This document shows positions 11,529 to 22,840 of a stretch of DNA of 64,000 bases, one piece after another (the first letter of the stretch is position 1; the number at the start of each line of letters is the position of its first letter). The notes beneath the pieces were generated by a model that did not search any database, was not told the DNA's origin, and saw nothing but the letters and a program-made list of their open reading frames with translations. The position numbers were made by a program, and so were the translations under genes. Source of the stretch: Metaphire vulgaris (taxonomy: Eukaryota; Annelida; Clitellata; Crassiclitellata; Megascolecidae); the NCBI GenBank assembly GCA_018105865.1, contig CM030836.1:3620271-3684270 (forward strand), in the 5' to 3' direction.

Positions 11529-12707
11529 ATGACACGGGATCGGTTTGAAGCATTGACCAGGTATCTACATCTGGCAGATAGTACCCAAGCAGCAGCTATA
11601 GGGGAGCCAAATTATGACCCGCTCTACAAAGTTCGCCCTTTTTTAGATTGCCTGCAGTCAAAATTTGCCCGTTTTTTCAAACCCCACTTGAATCTGAGCG
11701 TTGATGAGTCAATGGTTAAGTTCAAGGGCAGGCATGCAGCAAAACAGTACTGTCCCAATAAACCCACAAAATGGGGATTCAAAGTTTGGGTTATTGCAGA
11801 TGCTGCGACTGGATATTTTCTGAATTTTGATGTGTACACTGGAAGATGTTTGACCGCCGACCGAGCCCAAGTCAGGAAAGAGCATGGCCTAGGATACGAA
11901 GTCGTAACTATGCTGTGCTCAGAATATCTGGATGTCGGTCATCATGTCTATTTTGACCGATATTTCACTTCCCTTCCACTTTGCGAGTATTTGCTTAGTC
12001 GGTGCACCTGCTCTTGTGCGACTATTATGTCAAACAGGCGAGGTCTACCCGATGAAGCAAAGAAAGCAAAGCTTAAAAAAATTGGGGATGTCATAGAATA
12101 TCAGAAGGGCGAGACAATACTTTCTGTATTTTTTGACAAGAGGCAACTTTATTTCCTTTCTACAGGGCAAAAGGTGGGATTGACAACAAAAAAAGGTGAT
12201 CAACGACTCCATGTCAATGTTTCTTACAATAAATACATGGGTGCAGTTGATTGGGGTAATCAGATTACCTCTTATTACCCAGCTGGGAGAGAAGGCAAGA
12301 AATGGTGGCGGTACATTGTGTGGTGGGGAATGAAAGTGGCGTTGATGAATGCGTTCTTGCTGTGGAAGCATTCTCCTTTTAGTCCAGATGACACCGAGGC
12401 TGTGAGGCTGAGGAAGTGTCAGGCACCTCTAGACTTCCAGCATGAAGTCGTACGTGCTTTGAGAGCAGGATATGCGACCAATGTGCACCGCAGGCAATCA
12501 TCACAGTCCTCCCTGCCACTCTTGCCTGGGAATGAAGTGGGACATTTTTTGGGTAAAATTGACGGGCGGAAAAAGACCTGTAGGATGTGCACTCGGCAAA
12601 ACAGGAAAACAAAATCGGGGGGTGCAAAAGAAACATCTTTCCATTGTATTGCCTGTAATGTCCCCCTTTGTAAAGATGTTTGTTTTGCAGAATTCCACCA
12701 TAAATAA
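11529..12707 (+). CDS. piggyBac transposase, N-terminally truncated
   Basis: The 392-codon open frame belongs to the DDE_Tnp_1_7 family, which cuts and pastes DNA at TTAA. It starts inside the transposase domain (MTRDRFEALTRYLHLAD). The three catalytic aspartates are present: D59 in LSVDESMVKFKGR, D143 in HHVYFDRYFTS and D241 in YNKYMGAVDWGNQ. The C-terminus has the cysteine-rich zinc-binding domain (CRMC, CIAC, CKDVC, final H). Full members are about 550-600 residues, so roughly 150 N-terminal residues are lost. Only 75 bp separate the frame from the left inverted repeat, so an internal deletion at the 5' side is likely. ATG at 11529 is the first in frame but probably not the ancestral start. 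Confidence 0.9.
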   Translation: MTRDRFEALTRYLHLADSTQAAAIGEPNYDPLYKVRPFLDCLQSKFARFFKPHLNLSVDESMVKFKGRHAAKQYCPNKPTKWGFKVWVIADAATGYFLNFDVYTGRCLTADRAQVRKEHGLGYEVVTMLCSEYLDVGHHVYFDRYFTSLPLCEYLLSRCTCSCATIMSNRRGLPDEAKKAKLKKIGDVIEYQKGETILSVFFDKRQLYFLSTGQKVGLTTKKGDQRLHVNVSYNKYMGAVDWGNQITSYYPAGREGKKWWRYIVWWGMKVALMNAFLLWKHSPFSPDDTEAVRLRKCQAPLDFQHEVVRALRAGYATNVHRRQSSQSSLPLLPGNEVGHFLGKIDGRKKTCRMCTRQNRKTKSGGAKETSFHCIACNVPLCKDVCFAEFHHK

Positions 12708-13049
12708 ATACCACCCCAAAATTTGTCTGTAAATCCACTAACATAATTTCTTGCAAAACCAGTTCAAAGAAATGTAAGCAAATTTTACATTTTATTATCA
12801 AAAATCAACCATCTCTGTTTGTCCATCTTTACCATGAAGTTCAAATGCATCATCGACATCAGATTCTCAAAAGGCTCTTTTCAGAGCCACTAAATATTAC
12901 AAAAGGAATGAAATCGGCTTCAGATTTGCATGTTTTTACTGTTTGGAGCTTACTGAGATGACCCACTACTTTGATGAAGTCAGTGATCAAAACTACAACT
13001 TCACCGAGCCAGGGTGCTCGAATTGTAAACACTATATCTCAGCCAAATA

Positions 13050-13690
13050 TGGTCCAATCTTCAAATTTTTTTGATTTATTTTGTTACATTCCCCTGCCCC
13101 TTTGCCGCTAACCAAAGATAGGTTACCACTCAAAAATTTTAGCTACACAACTTTGAAAAAAACATTTTTTTGGAGGGGGTGCTGTTTTTGGCCTGATAGT
13201 AGACCCTCACCCCCAATTTTTTTTACATTTTTACACGTATGGATAGAAAGAGTAATGAAAATCCTAAACAATGGTATATACCTCATATTTTTATCTCTCC
13301 CATGGCCCCGGATATAGGGAATTGTACAAGATAAATGCTTTGTTCAAAACTGTTCAAATCGACAATCCAGCATTCAAAGGGGGCTCGAGGTAGGGAGATC
13401 ATATCTCAGCCAAATGTGGTCCGATTTCCAAAATTTTGGATTTATTTTGTTCCAAATACATTCCCCTGCCCCTTTGCCGCTAGCCAAAGATAGGTTACCA
13501 CTCAAAAATTTTAGCTACACAGCTTTGAAGAAAAAATTTTTGGGAGGGGGGTGCGGTTTTAGGCCTGATAGTGGACCCTCAACCCCAATTTTTAAAAATT
13601 TTGCATGGATGGTTAGAAAGAGGATTAAAAATCCGAAACAGTGGTGCATACCTTATCTTCTTTGCTTTCAAATAACCCGAGCAATTGCAA
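13050..13690. repeat. Duplicated non-coding unit in piggyBac 3' region
   Basis: Two copies of about 330 bp share CATTCCCCTGCCCCTTTGCC, CAAAGATAGGTTACCACTC and GGCCTGATAGT boxes. The inverted counterpart is inside the TTAA element at 4118-5125. They may be internal sequences needed by the transposase, or simply inherited padding. Confidence 0.8.
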
Positions 13691-13782
13691 TTTTTTAAAA
13701 AAGTCAAAATTACGTTAAAAACGCAAAAACGCTAGGGTGGAGGGGCTTTTCTAAAAAAATTTCCTAAGGTTTAAAGAGTTAA

Positions 13783-14460
13783 AGGATCGAGCCTGAGTGG
13801 CAAAGCCGATATCAATGACCAACCAGTATCAACAGTGACCAACTTTTGCTGTCTTGGTTCGCTACTTACCTCTAACTCAAACTCTCATGATGAACTCTAC
13901 AGGCGTATTGGTATTGCATCAAGTACTATGCATCAGAGGAACTGTGTCTGTAAGCAATCTGATCTAAGCATACAAAATAAGATCCTTATCTACTCTTGCT
14001 GTATATAACCTGTTCTGCTTTATAGTGCGACCTGGACTCTGACAAAGGTTGATTGGAAGAAACTGGAATCGTTTCATACCAGCAACTGAAGCCAGATCCT
14101 AGGTGCAAAAATGGAACAACCTTATTCAGAATGAGGAAACTTACAAATGCACTGGTCAAATCAAACTAGACCAAACTGTAAGTTTATGTCGATTCAGACT
14201 TTTCGGCAATGTAGTAAGGCTGCCAGAAAACACCCCGGAAAATAATACCCTGTGCCTTGGATATTAGATTGATAACGGCTAGACCTTCAGACTCTTGGGA
14301 ATGCATGCAAGGGAGACCACCATGTACCTGGCTGAATCAAATATCTTGGGACTGCCGATACACAACTAGAGGCTCAACAATCAGAACAAGATCAAGAACA
14401 GTGGCAGGTGATCACAACAGCCATAACCAGCTTTGCAGTGAGAGGGTTAAAACTTGACTC
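13783..14460 (+). mobile_element. LINE sequence: Jockey-like scrap then RTE-like 3' end
   Basis: The first 50 bp continue the LINE split by piggyBac. From about 13830 the plus frame reads STVTNFCCLGSLLTSNSN, ELYRRIGIAS and, after stops, PVLLYSATWTLTKVDWKKLE, which is the RTE-type region after the palm. TWLNQISWDC near 14320 is the usual RTE C-terminal motif. Frameshifts and stops are frequent. Confidence 0.65.
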
Positions 14461-14589
14461 TTGATTATTTAAGAGTAAAGCTACAGAAATTTAACTAAAC
14501 TACAAATAAAACATAAACAACAATAAAAGACTATAAAAAAGCATCAAGAGATCTTCATCCTTTTGCAAGACATACAAGTTGTATCCTAC

Positions 14590-14751
14590 CATAAATAATG
14601 CAGTGCCAGTAGAATCATTGAGAAATGTATCAAAAGTTGCTGAAGGTTCATCCTTTGACAGTGTCTTTGTTGATGCTGTCTCTAATAGGTTCAATTTCGT
14701 CATTTCTCTGTGGCTTTTATGGCTCATACTATCTTGAAGACCAAAGAATGG
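14590..14751 (-). CDS. RGS12: RGS12-like gene, exon with start of RGS domain
   Basis: On the minus strand a TTTTAG acceptor precedes an open 54-codon exon that ends ATG|GTAGGA, both ends in phase 0. The last residues, SATFDTFLNDSTGTALFM, fit the first helix of an RGS domain (vertebrate RGS12 has S-F-E-x-L-L-x-D-x-x-G-x-x-x-F at this point). The phase agrees with the preceding 22841-24460 exon. RGS domains speed GTP hydrolysis by G-alpha subunits. I could not find the next RGS exons in the window, so the remainder lies in sequence I failed to recognise, beyond position 1, or is lost. An alternative acceptor at 14733 (CTTCAAG) would shorten the exon. The exon sits between transposon relics. Confidence 0.55.
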
Positions 14752-14939
14752 CTAAAATTCAACAACATAGGAATCATCAGCTGATATATGTTATTAAAAA
14801 GTAAATTATTAAAACAATCCTAGACAAAATAGCTCTCTGAACATCATAACAATCAAGCAACCAATCACCACTATCATAAAGCCTAGGCCCTAAGGCATAA
14901 GCCAATGGTGCATCAAATCAAAACCAAACCAGGTCAAAC

Positions 14940-15236
14940 TGGAACAGTTCAGATCATGGAAACATCAGTACGGTATAATAGGCATGCATATTCGGAATCC
15001 GTTGCCTCACAGTCTCAGAGCTTTCAAAGCAGTCGAGATTTAAGTGGTCAGGATTTTATGAAGTTCACAACTTGAATAGCTTGGTTCAGAACAGACTGCA
15101 AGTCCTCTCTGCCAGTACACAGCCGCTCTGCAGATAAGACCCCTGCGGTACCTCTGCCTAGGTGCCACATAGAAACTGGAAACCTTACGCATCTCCAGCT
15201 ACCTAAGAGAAGCAAGCTCCCAATCAAATCAGACAC
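14940..15236 (-). pseudogene. hAT transposase relic (ZBED/SCAND3-like group)
   Basis: The minus-strand frame includes EDLQSVLNQAIQVVNFIKS, a stop, and PLKSRLL; about 60 bp on it reads ACLLYRTDVS. This corresponds to the V-N-F-I-K-x-R-x-L-x-S-R-L and L-x-H-T-E-V-R-W region of domesticated and active hAT transposases. Several stops show it is dead. It lies in an intron of the RGS12-like gene. Confidence 0.55.
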
Positions 15237-15378
15237 AGAGCAGGGGTGTTTCTTAATGGCTCAGGCGTACTTGGTCCCACGTAGTCTTAACTGCGAATTC
15301 ACAACCCCTCCCCACACCAGCATCGTCTCGTATACGAAGAGGCTTGGTATGCGATGCTGCACTTCCCGTCCTCCCAGG

Positions 15379-15653
15379 CAGCACCGCCAAGAGAAATTCC
15401 GGGCCCTGGAACAAAAAAATTTGCGGCCCCTTAAGAAAACTTTATCAAATCTCCAAAAAACCTGACAAGCAAAAAACGTTATCAACTGTCCAAAAACAGC
15501 CTTACAAGCAAAAAAACGTTGTCAATTCTCAAAAAACACCCTGACAAGCAAAAAAACAAAACAAAAAACCTTATATCACCTGATCTGGGCCTCTGAAAAC
15601 TCCATGGGCCCCGGTACAATGTACCGGCTGCACCCCCCTCTCCTTCAGGCCTG
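15379..15653. mobile_element. hAT MITE (CAGCACCGCC) with AAGCAAAAAA motifs
   Basis: It is flanked by the exact 8-bp duplication CTCCCAGG (15371-15378 and 15654-15661). It starts CAGCACCGCCAAGAGAAATT and ends TCCTTCAGGCCTG. The 275-bp interior has three copies of CTGACAAGCAAAAAA-type motif (about 15461, 15500 and 15540). There is no coding capacity. Confidence 0.85.
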
Positions 15654-15661
15654 CTCCCAGG

Positions 15662-15997
15662 TCCCAGGGGGCGAATTATCAAGATTCTAGATTCATCAGA
15701 CTCGTCGGTGACGCTACGGCCCTCACTGGCTATGCGTACAAGATAGAGTGTTGAAGCACAGTCATTGATCTCAGACATTTAAAACAATGACATTTTAAAT
15801 TTAATAAAATTTCAAAAATATCCACGGCACATCTAATAATCTCGCGCGGCACACTAGTGTGCCGCGGCACACAGTTTGAGAAACACTGGTTTACTGCATA
15901 GCATGGTTCTATAAATAAAACACTGACATTATAATTGACTTCCTGCTTGATAGAAAATCAATGCAAAACCTACCGGTCAAACAGAGCTTACTTGTTC
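15662..15997. mobile_element. One end of another hAT-like element
   Basis: Around 15845-15890 the sequence TGTGCCGCGGCACAC followed by AGTTTGAGAAACACTG looks like a hAT terminus reading leftward (CAGTGTTTCTCAAACT). I could not find the matching left end. The rest of the stretch holds nothing I recognise. Confidence 0.45.
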
Positions 15998-16380
15998 CTA
16001 CCAGGGAATTTTGCATATATCTCCAAGAAATTCTGAATATATGCCAAAAATGTGGCCCAGCAACACGCTGTTGCAATAGTCCAGCCTGGGAAGGACAAGA
16101 GCACGCACAAGGTGCACTGCCCCGCTGATCAGAAGATGCTGGCGGACTGACCTAACCCTCCGTAGGTGGTAGTGGCACCCACGGACCACATTACTGATAT
16201 ATTTCTCAAAAGACGTCTCGAGTAGTACCCCCAGGAGTCGTAGGCTCTTTGAGGGGACGACGGTCACATCACCCAGCGTGAATGGCGCAGGGCTCAGGAG
16301 ATGCTTCCTCCTGGGGGTGCACATCAACAGGAACTCGGTCTTGGCCGGGCTAAGAGCCAAGCGGTTCTCCTTCGTCCATG
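15998..16380 (-). mobile_element. CR1-like LINE fragment
   Basis: The minus frame reads WTKENRLALSPAKTEFLLMC, CTPRRKHLLSPAPFTLGDV, VPSKSLRLLGVLL and LVLPRLDYCNSVLLGH. It is very close to the copy at 640-985 (plus strand). The frame is open through this part, but both ends are missing. Confidence 0.8.
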
Positions 16381-16382
16381 TT

Positions 16383-16431
<49 letters not shown>
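16383..16431. repeat. (ATC)n microsatellite
   Basis: About 16 ATC units immediately upstream of the LINE fragment. Confidence 0.95.
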
Positions 16432-16432
<1 letters not shown>

Positions 16433-16439
16433 TATTCAA

Positions 16440-17010
16440 GTGCCTTGCTACTTCCAAGCCTTTTCTCAGTCTGCCTTCATTCAGATATTTTCCATTCCAC
16501 CACGCCAGTCATCGCCAAGTTCTCCAGTCCCTTTTTTCTTATCGCTGTCCAAAGGATTTCATCTGCCTGTCCTGTCCAAAGATTGCCATTAATCTTAGTT
16601 CTGTTTCCATCATTTTAATATATCTGCATTGGTTCTTTTATCCATCCATGAAACTTCTAGCATTCTTATGTAGAACAACATTTATGCAACTTCCAGCCTC
16701 TTTGTCATTGTTTTGGAGACAGTCTACGTCTCTGCTCCATATAATAGCACCGACAAAATGTCAAACTTACAGTAAGTGTTCTTAGTATTCTTAATCTTGT
16801 TTCTTTTCATATGTTTGAGCTTATCAGGATCTTCTTCATTTCCATGAATGCTGATTTTGCCATGCCGATTCTTGTTTTCATATCGGTGTCGCTTCTACCA
16901 TTGCTTGTGATCATGCTTAACCCTTTTGCCCCTAGGCTCCTGTGCATCCGTTCCCTGTCCCCTAGGCTCCTGGGGAAAATTATGGGGTCGTGCAACACGG
17001 AGAGGGGTGA
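16440..17010 (-). mobile_element. RTE-like LINE 3' fragment
   Basis: The minus frame near 16810-16920 reads SDTDMKTRIGMAKSAFMEMK, the RTE segment after the YLG motif. The stretch 16490-16660 is also shared with 61.6-61.8 kb. It is 5'-truncated and interrupted. Confidence 0.6.
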
Positions 17011-17329
17011 AAATATGCATTTTTTGCGTATGTCCTAGGCCCTATATGGACATGCCCAAAAGACATGTATGTGAGCTTCAGGTAGGCTGATAAATGATGC
17101 TATCGCGAGCGTCGGCACCAATAGCAAGAATTCACTTTTTGATGATCTGGTTATTTACTATTACTATTACTTTTTTCTTACTCTACCTAAGGTATCGCTT
17201 TTCGGGAACTTTGTTCCTTCGGTATCTTATTATTTCCATATAATTATACCCAGGGCCGACAAGAGGGGGGTTTGCCTAAGTTGGTAAAAACAGGATCGAG
17301 AGAGTCTACCAAAATGTTCTTTGAAGGTC
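17011..17329. other. No recognisable feature
   Basis: I find no motif, boundary or repeat that I can support here. Confidence 0.3.
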
Positions 17330-17869
17330 AAGTTACTGTCGAAGTATATACTGGTCAAGGTTCTTGATACAATTTGAGAAAGAAAGTTTAGGAAAGAGAC
17401 AGTTCAGTGAGTCATAGTCAATTTTAGTGTGCAGATGTTTAGTAACAAGACATATAAGTTGAGTTTGGTCAGGGTTTAGTTCAAGTCTATTAGAGAAAAT
17501 TCAATCCCAGAGAGTTCTAATTACATTGTATACTGATTGAGTGAGCTGAGGCTGAGAAGAGTGAGGGCAATGTCGATAAATTTGAATGTCATCAGCATAA
17601 AGGTGCACAGTGAAACCAAACGAACTAATTAAAGAGCAAAGGTCAGCAGTATGTACAACACAGGACCAAGCACTGAACCTTAGGGAAAACCAAAAGGGAC
17701 ATGAATCCAGTTTCAGCGGGACAGCTGCATAACAATCATTTGAGATCGGCTAGCAAGAGAGGATGAAAACCACAGAAGGGCTTGATCAGAAATCCCAAAT
17801 GAGAGTTTCAGACGTTTCAGCAATATGTCATGATCAACCGTATCAAAAGCACTTGAAACATCAAAACAG
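17330..17869 (-). mobile_element. L2/CR1-like LINE fragment
   Basis: The minus frame gives DVSSAFDTVDHDILLKRLKL, FGISDQALLWFSSSL and [14 protein letters not shown] with many stops. This is the RT region around motifs A and B. Its 5' side abuts the tail of the next LINE at 17870, so one insertion landed in the other. Confidence 0.65.
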
Positions 17870-19152
17870 TAAGTAAGTAAAATCTTGTGGATTTATGTAG
17901 CACCTTCGAAAGCAGCACAACAGTAGCTGCTTAATATTCCTAGGAGCTCGGCCTTTCTTAAAATAGCTGTGGGAAAGTGGTATGGTCAGCCAGGCAATAG
18001 TCAACATCCAAAGGGCAGTGAGGCTAGGTTGCTACAGCTATGCAGGAAATGATTTTAGAAAGAGGAAGTATTTAAGCTTAGACCTGAAGACTTGAGGAGA
18101 TAATGCGGAAATTATAGGAAATGAGGATTCAGATTCTATTGTTTGAAAGTGTCAAAGTCTGCGCAAGGAAGCTGAGATCAAGTTCCAAAGTTCAGGTGAA
18201 GCGTATGAGAAGGCATGGTTGCAAATGTTCAGGGATGACTGATTCAGCGGGCGTGAAATAGTGAGATGAGATGGTTAACGTGTGGGTCGAGGAGGCTGAG
18301 AGGTTAATAGTGATCTCAGGTAGATAGGTTTTGATCGCTGAAGTGAGCTATATGTAAGTGTTATTATCTTATATTGGATATATTCAGTTATTTTAAGACA
18401 ATGTAATGATCTTAGTATGGGTGAAATATGGGAGAATTTAGGTGACTTAGTAACAGCACGAGCTAGTGCATTTTGTATTGATTGAAATTTGTTGATGGAG
18501 GCTTTGGGAAGGTTATAGTAGAGGGAGTCACGGTAATCAAATTTGGAGTGGACTAATGAAGTGGCATTTGTGGAGGCAGTTTTGGCATTGAGGCTAGGAC
18601 ATAGGCGACGAAGGTCACAAATATGAACACAGCAGGCTTTTGAAAGCTGGGAGATTTGTGGTTCAAAGTTTAGAAAAGAATCAAATTTGAACCCGAGATT
18701 TCTTGCAGTTGGAACAGGGGTTATTGTGGTGTCAGGAGCCAAAACTAGCTTAGTATTGTCAATTTTTTTGAGTTGTTGCGGCAGTCCAATTAAAAGACAC
18801 TCTGTCTTAGATGGGTTAAGAGCGAGGAGATTACATGACATCCATGCAGAGATTGATGAGAATTCAGATTCGAGCTCAACAATTGATGCATTAAATGAAG
18901 GAGGTGAGAAGGAAAGGAATAGCTGAGTGTCATCGGCATAGAGTTGGTGATTTATATTGAGGGAATTGATTAAAGATGAGAGCGGTGTGGTGTAAAGGCT
19001 TAACAGTACAGGCCCAAGAACAGATCCTTGAAGCACTCCAAAATCTACAGTGTGAGATAGAGAAATTTGGCCAAGACAGGACACTTGAAAAGACCGAGAT
19101 TTAAGGTAAGATGCAAATCAGTTGTGAGCTTTTTCAGATCCATATATGTCAA

Positions 19153-19208
<56 letters not shown>

Positions 19209-19330
19209 GCAGATCTTTGTGATCTATGGTATCAAATGCAGCAGAGCTATCAAGGACACAAAGGCCAGTAACTTGTCAAAGACCAATTGTGGTTAAGAAT
19301 CTGTCATGAATGTAAGCAAGGATGGTTTCA
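17870..19330 (-). mobile_element. L2-like LINE with RT domain
   Basis: On the minus strand a 269-codon open frame (19084-18275) contains [40 protein letters not shown] (catalytic DD) and [40 protein letters not shown] follows. Upstream, DSSAAFDTIDHKDLQ (motif A) is separated by an (AG)n microsatellite. The 3' UTR ends with ACTTACTT-type repeats. It matches the copy at 1549-2128 and lies in an intron of the RGS12-like gene. Confidence 0.8.
19156..19204. repeat. (AG)n microsatellite
   Basis: About 24 AG units within the LINE, between RT motifs A and B. Confidence 0.95.
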
Positions 19331-20110
19331 GTTGAGTGATGTTGTCAAATTTATACATTCCTGCATAACAACTGTAAAGCAGCTATTTTGAAACTTGCTA
19401 AACGTCGGAAATTATAGATGCTGACATCCAGATAACATTTAATGTGAATTTGCATTTATTTTCAGAAATTATAACTAAACAGAAGTCAGCAAAAATCTTA
19501 AAATAAGTACCAAACAAATTATTAAATTACTACATGAATTATTATTACAAATTTGTTAGTGCACATAAAGTCGTTTAAAATGAGAAGAATCAGAAGGGTC
19601 AGATTTTAACCTGCTACCCATCAGTTGTGTGGTACAAATCCTACCAATACACCAACTCACCCCACTGCTCCTGTCATAGTAACTCAATATATAAAAAAAT
19701 TATGAATAGGCTGTTTTTAAATTGGTTTCAGAATTAAATTGCTTCTTACCTCACTGGGATCTGATGACCATTTTGCTGCCACTTTTAAATCCCTAAATGA
19801 CCCTCCTTTTAGTAAATGCAGAGCAGTCTAAATACACATACAATAACATCACAGTGCTAACATAGTTAAACAGTCATAAAATGCTTTTATCATTCATAAT
19901 TTTAATAACCTTGAATATTAAGTCTAAACATGCTTAGATTCAGTGTTTGGTAAAATCATGCATAAAAGGATTTAAACTCAAAATCACCAGCAAATTAATG
20001 ATTTTAAAATCAAAATCAAAATCAAAATCATAAACTTTTGGCACTTCAAATGACAAATTTAAGGAAGGGCATTTGATTGTAATGCGCCTGCTAACATTAA
20101 TTGATTAGGC
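19331..20110. other. Intronic AT-rich sequence
   Basis: No coding or repeat boundary that I can support, apart from four AAAATC units near 20000. Confidence 0.3.
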
Positions 20111-20129
20111 ACAATATAAATGAATTTCC

Positions 20130-20790
20130 GGTAGCGCCATTTTGGCTGCTTGCACGGGTCTGTCCGTGCCGGAATGTCGCCGTTCTTGGCGGATTTACCG
20201 GCGTCTTGCGCTTATTTCTTTTGCGCTAATCGCGCGGATCGTCGCTTAGCCGTCGTTTTAAGCGGTCGGCGATGATCTTTGCGTCTTCTCTCGCGCCGAA
20301 CGCCGGATTCACGTCGCCCGTGTCGGCGTGGTTGGACCGCCATTTTGAGCCACCAGTCACTCGGACGGAGCCTACAGGCCATAAAGGGCAAAGACTGTTC
20401 GGTTTCGTGATGCGCGAATTCCATCTTCAGTCGGTTCCGTCCACGTTGGCGATGGATTACTGTCTCGCAGATGACCGCCCTCAGGATTCGCCGCCTGATT
20501 TTCGCCACGCCGGAGAATTCTTCCCAGCATCCATGCGGTCCTTCAACATCCTTCTGCGTTTTGATGACTCTTCGACCGGGCGTCTTCTTGCGGAAGACCG
20601 CCTTCTGAAGCGTTCACTGCCCGATTTCAACACGGCAGCGAACTCTTTTGTGCCATCTGAGCGGACTTTCCCTCAAGACAAACAATCTTCCGTTCCATGT
20701 CGATTTGACAGCGTTGTTGACAGCGCCTTTGACTTTGGCCTTCGCCATGCTACGGCGCTATAGAAGTTGTCCAGAACCATAACCATAACC
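20130..20790 (+). mobile_element. GC-rich retroposon, copy 1
   Basis: A GC-rich island within AT-rich DNA that ends TACGGCGCTATAGAAGTTGT, then CC and a (CATAAC)n tail. The 3' half shares ordered boxes with 25.4-26.25 kb (CTTGCGGAAGACCGC, GAGCGGACTTTC-like and CACGGCAGC). The tail resembles the CR1-like LINE tail at 1490-1530. A 163-codon open frame runs through it but has no recognisable domain, so coding is doubtful. It is probably a non-autonomous element using a LINE 3' end. Confidence 0.5.
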
Positions 20791-20800
20791 ATAAATGGCT

Positions 20801-21357
20801 AATTAAATTAAATTAAACTAAATTGATAGAATTCCATCAATGCCTTCCATGAGATCAATTTATTCATTTAAAAAGTTTTCTCGTGAATTAATTTCTACTT
20901 TGAACTACATATTTGTGCAAAGACATTTTTGATATGAAGCATATGATAGATCCTACAACAGATCAGCATTACCTGATGAAAATTTAAAATCCCTACATAT
21001 TCTAATGGTTTTGAACAACAGTTTGATGTAATTTTATCAGAAATGCATCAGTTTCATTTATCTCACAGTAGTTAAAACCCATTTCAATTGCAACTGATAT
21101 CCTGCAGTCTGCATTATATACTGCATCATAATTTGGCAATAAATAATCTGTTATTGTCAGTTATACATTTGCTGTGTAGTGTATTTTACTAAATTTAATT
21201 TCTTCACCATGTGGCCAGCGGAGGTGTCAGAAATCAACAATGTGGCCACCAGCTGAAAAACTTTGTCCTAGTCAATGTGAAAACAGCACAAACTAAAGCT
21301 GAAGCAAATGAGTGAAGGGAGGTTGCATAGCCTGAGTTCACTGCAAACAGTGTGTAC
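20801..21357. other. Intronic sequence, nothing recognised
   Basis: AT-rich sequence with no supported feature. Confidence 0.3.
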
Positions 21358-22561
21358 TAGAGATGTGCAGGTACAGCAAAATGCCTACCCTACCCGTACC
21401 TGGGCAAAAACTTTTTTACCCTACCCGTACCCGCTAGCGCTTTACCCGTACCCGACCTGTACCCGAAAGCTGTGTACCCTACCCTACCCGTATCCAACAT
21501 TGGTTGGAATTTGGAACATTTCACACTGATATTCAATCCTGCTATATTTAAAATATTGCATTCAGCACATGAAAGATTTAGGCTGCATCTTACTTCTTCG
21601 TCCCACCCTGTACTGCATCAGTTATACTACAGTAATTGCAGTTACACCCTTCCCTTTGTCATCCAGGGCAGCTCGGCAAGGGGCTACTGGCTACCATCAA
21701 TTACGGCTGAAAGTATATACCACCCAATCACCTATAGAATATCGATTTCCATTGTACTATGTTGATTGGGCGCCGGAGGAGGCGGTATAGGATACTGTAT
21801 TTTCATTCACCAATCATTATGAGATATCCAAGCTGCCCTGAACGAAATTGGGATAACTAATTCATTGTAAATAGTACGCATGTTTAGATTAGGACAGATC
21901 TAAGACTTAGGAATCAGGGTAATCCACTTGGCAAATAGTAGGCCCGGGTTCTCTCTGGGGTTCTGGAGTCTGGGCTCTGGACTACTGGTCAGTCTGGTTG
22001 GTAACATTGTGTAACACAACTAGTCAGCTAGCCTAAGCCTACATGAATGTCGGACATGAATTAGAACTTCTAGAAGACTCGATGGGCTTGTTTAAAATAT
22101 TTAGTAGATATAGTTTAGCTATGAGCAGGCATTAGAGCTGAAGTTAAACAACAAAACGATTTACCAAAGGAACTTTCTCACTAGAGGAGTCAGAGGACAC
22201 AATTAAAATTATAGATTTATTATTATACACTACTTTACTGATGATGTCCGATGACATCATCTGTATTTCCTTTATGCTTTCAGTAAGTAAAATGCATGCT
22301 GTCTGACAAACTGAAAGCGATATACAAGTTACACTAATACACTTTACTCAATAATATTTTTTCTATTACCAGTACTGCATTGCTAATTTGCTATAGTAGT
22401 GAGAAATGAAAATATAATTTTTTCGGATAAAAACGGGTATACCCATACCCGTAGCACTATACCCATACCTGACCCGTACCCGAAAAAATGTGTACCCTAC
22501 CCGACCCGCGGGTACGGGTAGGGTATACCCACGGGTACGGGTATATACCCGCACATCCCTA
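21358..22561. mobile_element. hAT element with CCCGTA subterminal arrays
   Basis: The ends TAGAGATGTGCAGGTA and, reversed, TAGGGATGTGCGGGTA are flanked by GTGTGTAC/GTGTGTAT (7 of 8 identical, 21350-21357 and 22562-22569). The first and last 130 bp are packed with CCTACCCGTA-like pentamer/decamer repeats, inverted between the two ends. No transposase frame is visible. It is inserted in the intron of the RGS12-like gene just downstream of the PTB exon. Confidence 0.8.
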
Positions 22562-22840
22562 GTGTGTATCCAGTGGAGAAAGAAAGATTTAGAAGTGACA
22601 ACCAGTACTGGTGGAAGCTGCAGTATACTGACAGCAACTCTGAGATAATATTGAGCCTGCCTATCAAATTGCACATCACAGTGAACAAGCCATGGTGTCC
22701 ATTAGGAGGTTACTAAGGAGCCCAAGAAGGCACTGCAGCAGTCTTGCAAACAGCAAAGGTAGCTGCATTTGCAGTATTAGTAAAAGTAACATAGATAAAA
22801 TAAAATAAACCTAAACTTTTCAAACAATGTAATCACATAC

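Larger units (their letters stand above)
11450..13782 (+). mobile_element. piggyBac transposon
   Basis: The element is bounded by TTAA at 11450-11453 and 13779-13782. Inverted ends CCCTTTAAACG and, reversed, CTCTTTAAACC lie just inside. It encodes a piggyBac transposase and then about 1 kb of non-coding sequence with two copies of a roughly 330-bp repeat. TTAA duplication is diagnostic for the superfamily. An uninterrupted copy of the target LINE lies at 38.08 kb (CCTTTAAGG). Confidence 0.9.
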
